Origin: JBFXAN01 sp050184225
GTDB lineage: Bacteria; Chloroflexota; Dehalococcoidia; CAUJGQ01
Assembly (NCBI GenBank): GCA_050184225.1
Contig: JBFXAN010000144.1
Span: 1-16,857 of the forward strand
Direction of reading: 5' to 3'
DNA: 16,857 nt
How positions within the stretch are numbered: the first letter of the stretch is position 1; every line of letters begins with the position of its first letter. The translations under genes and the position numbers were made by a program. The notes beneath the pieces were generated by a model that saw nothing but the letters and a program-made list of their open reading frames with translations, did no database searches and was not told where the DNA came from. Shown here piece by piece: positions 13,348 through 16,857 of the stretch.

Positions 13348-13917
13348 CTACTTGCGGACGCGGAACCGGAGAATGGTGACGGCGCCCGACCGCGTGCTGC
13401 TGACCGGTTCCAGGTCTATCCTGGCGAGGCCCGGGGACGAGAAGCGGATGCCGTCGCCGAGCAGCACCGGCAGGACATACACCAGGATCTCGTCGACGAG
13501 CCCTCGCCGCAGGCACTGGCCGGCCACGTCGGCGCCGAGGATCTCCAGGTTCTTGCCGCCCGCGGCGCTGCGCGCCGTGGCGACCGCTTCCCCGATGTCA
13601 CCGGTGAGGAACGTGACCGCCGCGTCCGGCGGGTCCGGCGGCTCGTGGGTCAGGACGAACACGGGTCCGGAAAAAGGGTACGCTTCGCCGCTCGATTCTG
13701 CCCCCCGCTCCTTGCCGGCATCCATTGTCTTGCCTACCTCGTAGGTCCGCCGTCCGACGAGCATGGCGCCGGTGGCCGCCGCGATCTCCGGGAACGCGTC
13801 CGGCGTCATGAAGTCGAAGATCCAGTTCATCACGTCGCCGGGACCGGCGATGAAGCCGTCAAGCGACATCGACCTGTTCACGACCACCTTGCCATCTCCG
13901 GTGCTCGTATCGCTCAC
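13348..13917 (-). CDS. RibD C-terminal/dihydrofolate-reductase-like protein
   Basis: A 189-residue NADPH-binding reductase-fold protein of the RibD_C/DHFR-like type. Family marks: VVVNRSMSLDGFIAGPGDVM (11-30), AMLVGRRTYEVG (51-62), EILGADVAGQCLRRGLVDEI (124-143) and VYVLPVLLGDGIRFSSPG (145-162). These stand-alone proteins are widespread in actinobacteria and Chloroflexota, and the substrate is usually unknown; true folate reduction is not implied. Start GTG 13917 has GGAGG 6 nt upstream. The start overlaps the stop of the truncated vanR' reading frame (GTGA), so translation may be coupled to it. It probably forms an operon with the downstream zinc-ribbon gene. Confidence 0.88.
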   Translation of the reverse strand: MSDTSTGDGKVVVNRSMSLDGFIAGPGDVMNWIFDFMTPDAFPEIAAATGAMLVGRRTYEVGKTMDAGKERGAESSGEAYPFSGPVFVLTHEPPDPPDAAVTFLTGDIGEAVATARSAAGGKNLEILGADVAGQCLRRGLVDEILVYVLPVLLGDGIRFSSPGLARIDLEPVSSTRSGAVTILRFRVRK

Positions 13918-14009
13918 GCTTCTCCTCCGATCCTCTTCAACTCATGATGTACGGCCGGCTGCGCGTCGCGCTCAGGGTAGGGCCCGTCCTCGACGATCAA
14001 CACACGCAC
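13914..14009 (-). pseudogene. Truncated second vanR start (vanR'), 31-codon chimeric frame
   Basis: From GTG 14009 the frame reads MRVLIVEDGPY, matching the first residues of VanR (MRVLVVEDEPY), then diverges (PERDAQPAVHHELKRIGGEA) and stops at TGA 13916-13914. Homology to vanR ends near 13980. The stop overlaps the reductase GTG as GTGA. The receiver domain is absent, so it cannot act as a regulator; at most it is a leader peptide for the reductase gene. Confidence 0.7.
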
Positions 14010-14086
14010 CCCCTCGATGCTACCAGCCGGCACATATCGCCGGCATATCGAAAACCAGATACGTGCTGGCAACACCACGCTGCCTT
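13980..14086. repeat. 107-bp direct repeat, copy 2 (vanR' start and promoter)
   Basis: The partner of 12904-13010. It keeps the intact minus-strand promoter TTGCCA (14072-14067), 17-nt spacer and GATATG (14049-14044), and GCCGGC half-sites at 14026-14031 and 14039-14044. On the plus strand it is the upstream region of vanY, whose ATG lies 11 bp beyond it. It is thus a two-way control region for the vanY operon and for the vanR'/reductase transcript. Confidence 0.9.
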
Positions 14087-14096
14087 CACTGGAGGC

Positions 14097-14858
14097 ATGA
14101 CCTACCGCGAACCAGCACGACCAAACCCCCGCCGTACCCGATCGACCATCCTCGCTGCCCTTGTCGTCGTCAGCGCGGTACTTATCGGTGTCCTCGTTTA
14201 CCAGTCGCGGTCGTCCTCGTCCTCCTCGGCCGTATCACCCTTCTACATTCTTGACGTCGACCCCCCTGGAGACCTCACCGACCCCAGAAGAGAAGCGCCG
14301 GCGAGTGATCCTGGCCCACCGGATCGGACAGAACCCAACGCTTCGCCCAACCCCCAGGGGCACGCTCGTCCCCCGCTTCCCGCTCGGCGTGCGGATGGTG
14401 TACGTGGCGAGGCAGATGGCGCCGTCCCTGATGGCGTTACGGTCTTCGATGACGAAATTCCGGCCGTGGCCAACCTCGACCCCGATCTGCTCGGCGCCCT
14501 GCGCCAGGCTGCAACGGATGCCGCCGACGACGGCGTCGAGTTCTTCGTCAACAGTGGCTGGCGTTCCCCGAAGTATCAGGAACAGCTCCTCCGTGAGGCG
14601 GTCTCGGAGTATGGCTCAGAAACGGAAGCCGCCCGATGGGTGTCCACCCCCAACACGTCTGCTCACGTCTCGGGGGATGCGGTCGACATCGGACCCTCCG
14701 ACGCCGCGGCGTGGCTGTCCGAACACGGCGCCAAGTACGGGCTGTGCCAGATCTACCGCAACGAGCCCTGGCACTTCGAACGGCGCCCCAAAGCCATCGA
14801 TGGCAGATGCCCGCCCATGTATGCCGACCCGACGCACGATCCAAGGACGCAGCCGTGA
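14097..14858 (+). CDS. vanY: VanY-type D,D-carboxypeptidase (M15 family)
   Basis: A 253-residue zinc D-Ala-D-Ala carboxypeptidase that removes the terminal D-Ala from cell-wall pentapeptides outside the membrane. Arg-rich N-terminus, signal anchor about 17-36 (TILAALVVVSAVLIGVLVYQ), Ser run, Pro-rich linker to about 110, then the catalytic domain. FVNSGWRSPKYQEQLL contains the SGWRS motif, SAHVSGDAVDIGP has zinc ligands His190 and Asp197, and EPWHFE has catalytic Glu223 and zinc ligand His226. All catalytic residues are intact. ATG 14097 has GGAGG only 1 nt upstream, too close for normal use; no better in-frame start exists. It is first in the operon, and its stop overlaps the racemase start (GTGA). 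The linker at 14250-14390 may hide compensating frameshifts. Confidence 0.9.
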   Translation: MTYREPARPNPRRTRSTILAALVVVSAVLIGVLVYQSRSSSSSSAVSPFYILDVDPPGDLTDPRREAPASDPGPPDRTEPNASPNPQGHARPPLPARRADGVRGEADGAVPDGVTVFDDEIPAVANLDPDLLGALRQAATDAADDGVEFFVNSGWRSPKYQEQLLREAVSEYGSETEAARWVSTPNTSAHVSGDAVDIGPSDAAAWLSEHGAKYGLCQIYRNEPWHFERRPKAIDGRCPPMYADPTHDPRTQP

Positions 14859-15970
14859 CCAGCACCCTCGGCTCCGTCGACCTCCGAGCGCCCACGCTGC
14901 AGACGCTCCCCGAGGCGATCGGCAAGAACATCGCGATCGCCCGGACGCGGACCCGTGCCCGGATCATGGCTGTGGTCAAGGCCGATGGCTACGGGCACGG
15001 CGCCATCACGGTCGCGCAGGCCGCGGTCGCCGCCGGGGCCGAATGGCTCGGCACGACCGATATCGCAGCGGCGTCCGAGCTACGCGCGGCAGGTCTCACC
15101 GTGCCGATCCTGACGTGGTTGAACCCGTCCGGCGTCGATGCCGAGGCCGCTTCTGACGACCAGATCGACATCGCAATCGGCTCCGTCGACGAACTGGACG
15201 CGTTACTCAAGCACGCCTCCGCCGGCGTTCGCGTCCACTTGCACCTGGACACCGGCATGGCCCGAGAGGGCTGCCCCATGTCTGAGTGGGACGCGCTGAT
15301 CGCACGCGCACGGCAGGGGCAGCAGCGAGGGAAGATCCGCGTCGTCGGTCTCATGGGGCATCTCCCGTTGGCTGACCAGGCACAACCCGAGGCGAACGAA
15401 GCCGCCGTAGTGCAAATGCGCCGGGCCAGAAGAGCGATCATGGCGGCAGGGTTCGCTGCCCCGCTCACCCACCTGGCTGCAACCGCGGGAACACTGAGCG
15501 ACCCGGCCACCCACTTCGGCATGGTCCGCTTCGGCGCCGGTCTCGTCGGCATCGACCCATCCGAGACCACCGCACTGCACGGCGCGTCCCGTCTGACCGC
15601 ACCGATCGTGCACAGCGCGACCGCCAAGGCAGGCACACCGGTCGGCTACGGCGGCACGTACGTCACTGACACGTCCACCAACCTCAGCGTCCTGCCCCTC
15701 GGCTACGCCGATGGCATCCCGCGAGAGATCAGTTCGGCGACCTCGGTGGAGATCCGTGGACGGCGCTACTCGGTTGTCGGGCGCGTCTCGATGGACCAGA
15801 TCGTCATCGACACCGGAAGGGAATCCTTTCCGTACGGCACGACCGCGACCGTGTTCGGCCCGCGGGGCGGCCTCACCCCGACCATTCACGAATGGGCCTG
15901 CTGGGCCGGGACCATTCCCCAGACCATCGTCACAGGCATCGGACCACGAGTGAGAAGGACCATCGCATGA
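14855..15970 (+). CDS. Alanine racemase (van-cluster, soluble)
   Basis: A 371-residue PLP-dependent racemase interconverting L- and D-Ala (or possibly Ser). PLP lysine Lys42 in AVVKADGYGHG; DTGMAREG (132-139) with the carboxylate-pairing Arg137; catalytic Tyr265 in GYGGTYVTD; and the substrate loop RVSMDQIVID (310-319) with the Met-Asp pair. The N-terminal barrel and C-terminal beta-domain are complete at normal length. It lacks the membrane domain of VanT serine racemases. It starts at GTG 14855 inside the vanY stop and ends in an ATGA overlap with the ligase, so expression is tightly coupled. It probably supplies D-amino acid for the adjacent ligase as an inducible extra copy; whether it prefers Ala or Ser cannot be read. 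Confidence 0.92.
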   Translation: MTSTLGSVDLRAPTLQTLPEAIGKNIAIARTRTRARIMAVVKADGYGHGAITVAQAAVAAGAEWLGTTDIAAASELRAAGLTVPILTWLNPSGVDAEAASDDQIDIAIGSVDELDALLKHASAGVRVHLHLDTGMAREGCPMSEWDALIARARQGQQRGKIRVVGLMGHLPLADQAQPEANEAAVVQMRRARRAIMAAGFAAPLTHLAATAGTLSDPATHFGMVRFGAGLVGIDPSETTALHGASRLTAPIVHSATAKAGTPVGYGGTYVTDTSTNLSVLPLGYADGIPREISSATSVEIRGRRYSVVGRVSMDQIVIDTGRESFPYGTTATVFGPRGGLTPTIHEWACWAGTIPQTIVTGIGPRVRRTIA

Positions 15971-16857
15971 CACCACACGTCTTGGTCATCGGCGGCGGAC
16001 AGAACGCCGAACACGACGTCTCCCTGAAAACGGCAGCCGCCATCGAGGGCGCGCTCCGCCGCCGCGGGTTCGAGACCAGCACCATCACCATCGGCCGCGA
16101 CGGACGCTGGAGAGGGGGAGAGGAACCGCTCGGCGAGAGCGCCGCCGCCTCACTGGTCGCATCACTCCCACTCCTCGCCCGCGCCGATGTGGTCTTCCCG
16201 GCAATCCACGGCCCCCTGGGCGAGGACGGGGCGCTGGCAGCGCTCTGCGCCCTCACCCATAAACCCATGGTCGGCTCCGGCCTGCGTGCCGGAGCGATCG
16301 GCATGGACAAATGGGCGACCAAGCTCGTCGCCGAAGCGATCGGGATACGCACCGCCCCCGGCCGCCTGCTCCACGCGGCCGACGTGGAAGGCATCGAATT
16401 CGAGACCGAGGTTGTCGTCAAACCGGTTTCTGCCGGGTCCAGCTACGGCGTCTCCTTGGCCCGGGAAGCCGGCGAACTCCGTGAGGCTCTGCGCACCGCC
16501 GCGCACTACGACGACCGGATCCTGATCGAGCACGTCGTCCATGGCCGTGAGATCGACGTCGCCGTCCTGCGCGAGGCCGGCGGCCGCCGCTGGGCGCCAC
16601 CGCCGTTGGAGATCCACGCCGGCGGATTGTTCGACACGGCCACGAAGTACAACGGAACCGCCCGGTTCACCGTGCCCGCCGACCTCGACAGCACAGACTG
16701 CGCTGCACTGACACAAGCGGCCGTGAGGATGTTCGACGCACTCGGCTGCGCCGGGGTCGCGCGCATCGACTTCTTCCTCACCGATCACGGTCCCATCCTC
16801 AACGATGTCATCACGATGCCCGGAATGACGGCCGAGTGCCAGGTGCCCGTCAGGTTG
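15967..16857 (+). CDS. D-Ala-D-X ligase (Ddl/Van ligase family), 3'-truncated by the window
   Basis: The first 297 residues of an ATP-grasp D-alanine ligase. The catalytic Glu15 is in QNAEHDVSLK, followed by PAIHGPLGEDGAL (78-90), ATP-binding Lys152 in VVKPVSAGSSYGVSLA (with the Ser loop), the EHVVHGREIDVAVL strand, and omega loop FDTATKYNGTARFTVPADL (222-240). The Tyr of this loop (TKYNG) is typical of dipeptide (D-Ala-D-Ala or D-Ala-D-Ser) ligases rather than VanA-type D-lactate ligases. Asp268 in ARIDFF is a metal ligand. The second metal motif, normally N-E-V-N-T-x-P-G, reads NDVITMPG here, so both the Glu and the Asn are changed (Asp280, Ile282). ATG 15967 overlaps the racemase stop (ATGA). 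Confidence 0.88.
   Translation, partial: MTPHVLVIGGGQNAEHDVSLKTAAAIEGALRRRGFETSTITIGRDGRWRGGEEPLGESAAASLVASLPLLARADVVFPAIHGPLGEDGALAALCALTHKPMVGSGLRAGAIGMDKWATKLVAEAIGIRTAPGRLLHAADVEGIEFETEVVVKPVSAGSSYGVSLAREAGELREALRTAAHYDDRILIEHVVHGREIDVAVLREAGGRRWAPPPLEIHAGGLFDTATKYNGTARFTVPADLDSTDCAALTQAAVRMFDALGCAGVARIDFFLTDHGPILNDVITMPGMTAECQVPVRL

Noticed and set aside
13348..13917. Trimethoprim-resistance dihydrofolate reductase
   Set aside because: The motifs are those of the RibD-C/DHFR-like stand-alone family, not of the folate enzyme; a resistance label would be unsupported.

Overview
This is a high-GC (roughly two thirds G+C by eye) bacterial chromosome segment. It carries many small single-domain enzymes and regulators, interrupted or flanked by decayed genes. 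Gene content fits an actinomycete or a Chloroflexota (Thermomicrobia-like) genome; I cannot decide between them from one window. Several genes lack a Shine-Dalgarno sequence but have a TAnnnT-like hexamer exactly 6 nt before the ATG, suggesting leaderless transcripts, which are common in both groups. No rRNA, tRNA, CRISPR array, transposase or complete insertion sequence was seen.

Positions 1-2822: the tail of an unidentified gene; a divergent pair made of an NADP-dependent quinone-reductase-like oxidoreductase (-) and an HxlR-type regulator (+), sharing a control region rich in inverted repeats; a split-barrel pyridoxamine-phosphate-oxidase-like protein; and a small three-helix membrane protein.

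Positions 2823-5793: a SAM-dependent methyltransferase, an Imm-5-like 'putative immunity protein' with no visible toxin partner, a VOC (glyoxalase/dioxygenase-fold) protein and a P-loop kinase-like ATPase, all on +. They end in two back-to-back hairpins that face a convergent minus-strand block.

Positions 5908-9965: on the minus strand a nitronate monooxygenase preceded by a PaaI-type thioesterase, a DinB-fold protein and an MFS transporter. The transporter is divergent from an ArsR-type repressor (+), with a perfect inverted repeat between them as candidate operator. Just past the repressor lies an out-of-frame remnant resembling the C-terminus of a YnfA/UPF0060 membrane protein.

Positions 10211-11040: a decayed minus-strand operon. 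A methyltransferase gene has kept its ribosome-binding site, first codons and C-terminus but lost its middle, and a histidine phosphatase has an apparent one-base frameshift near its end.

Positions 11052-16857: a vancomycin-resistance-like island. A VanS-like histidine kinase and VanR-like response regulator (-) lie divergent from an overlapping operon of VanY-type D,D-carboxypeptidase, alanine racemase and D-Ala-D-X ligase (+; the ligase runs off the window). The logic is peptidoglycan remodelling: VanRS senses a cell-wall signal, VanY trims terminal D-Ala from stem peptides, the racemase makes a D-amino acid and the ligase makes new dipeptide. No VanH, VanA-type depsipeptide ligase or separate VanX is seen.

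The most unusual structure is between vanR and vanY. The vanR promoter, its palindrome and first codons occur twice as a 107-bp gap-free direct repeat offset by 1076 bp. Between the copies sit a RibD/dihydrofolate-reductase-like gene and a previously unrecognised small zinc-ribbon gene. The second copy holds only a truncated vanR start, fused to a 31-codon reading frame that ends in a GTGA overlap with the reductase start. The reductase and zinc-ribbon pair therefore looks as if it has been wired to a duplicated van promoter.
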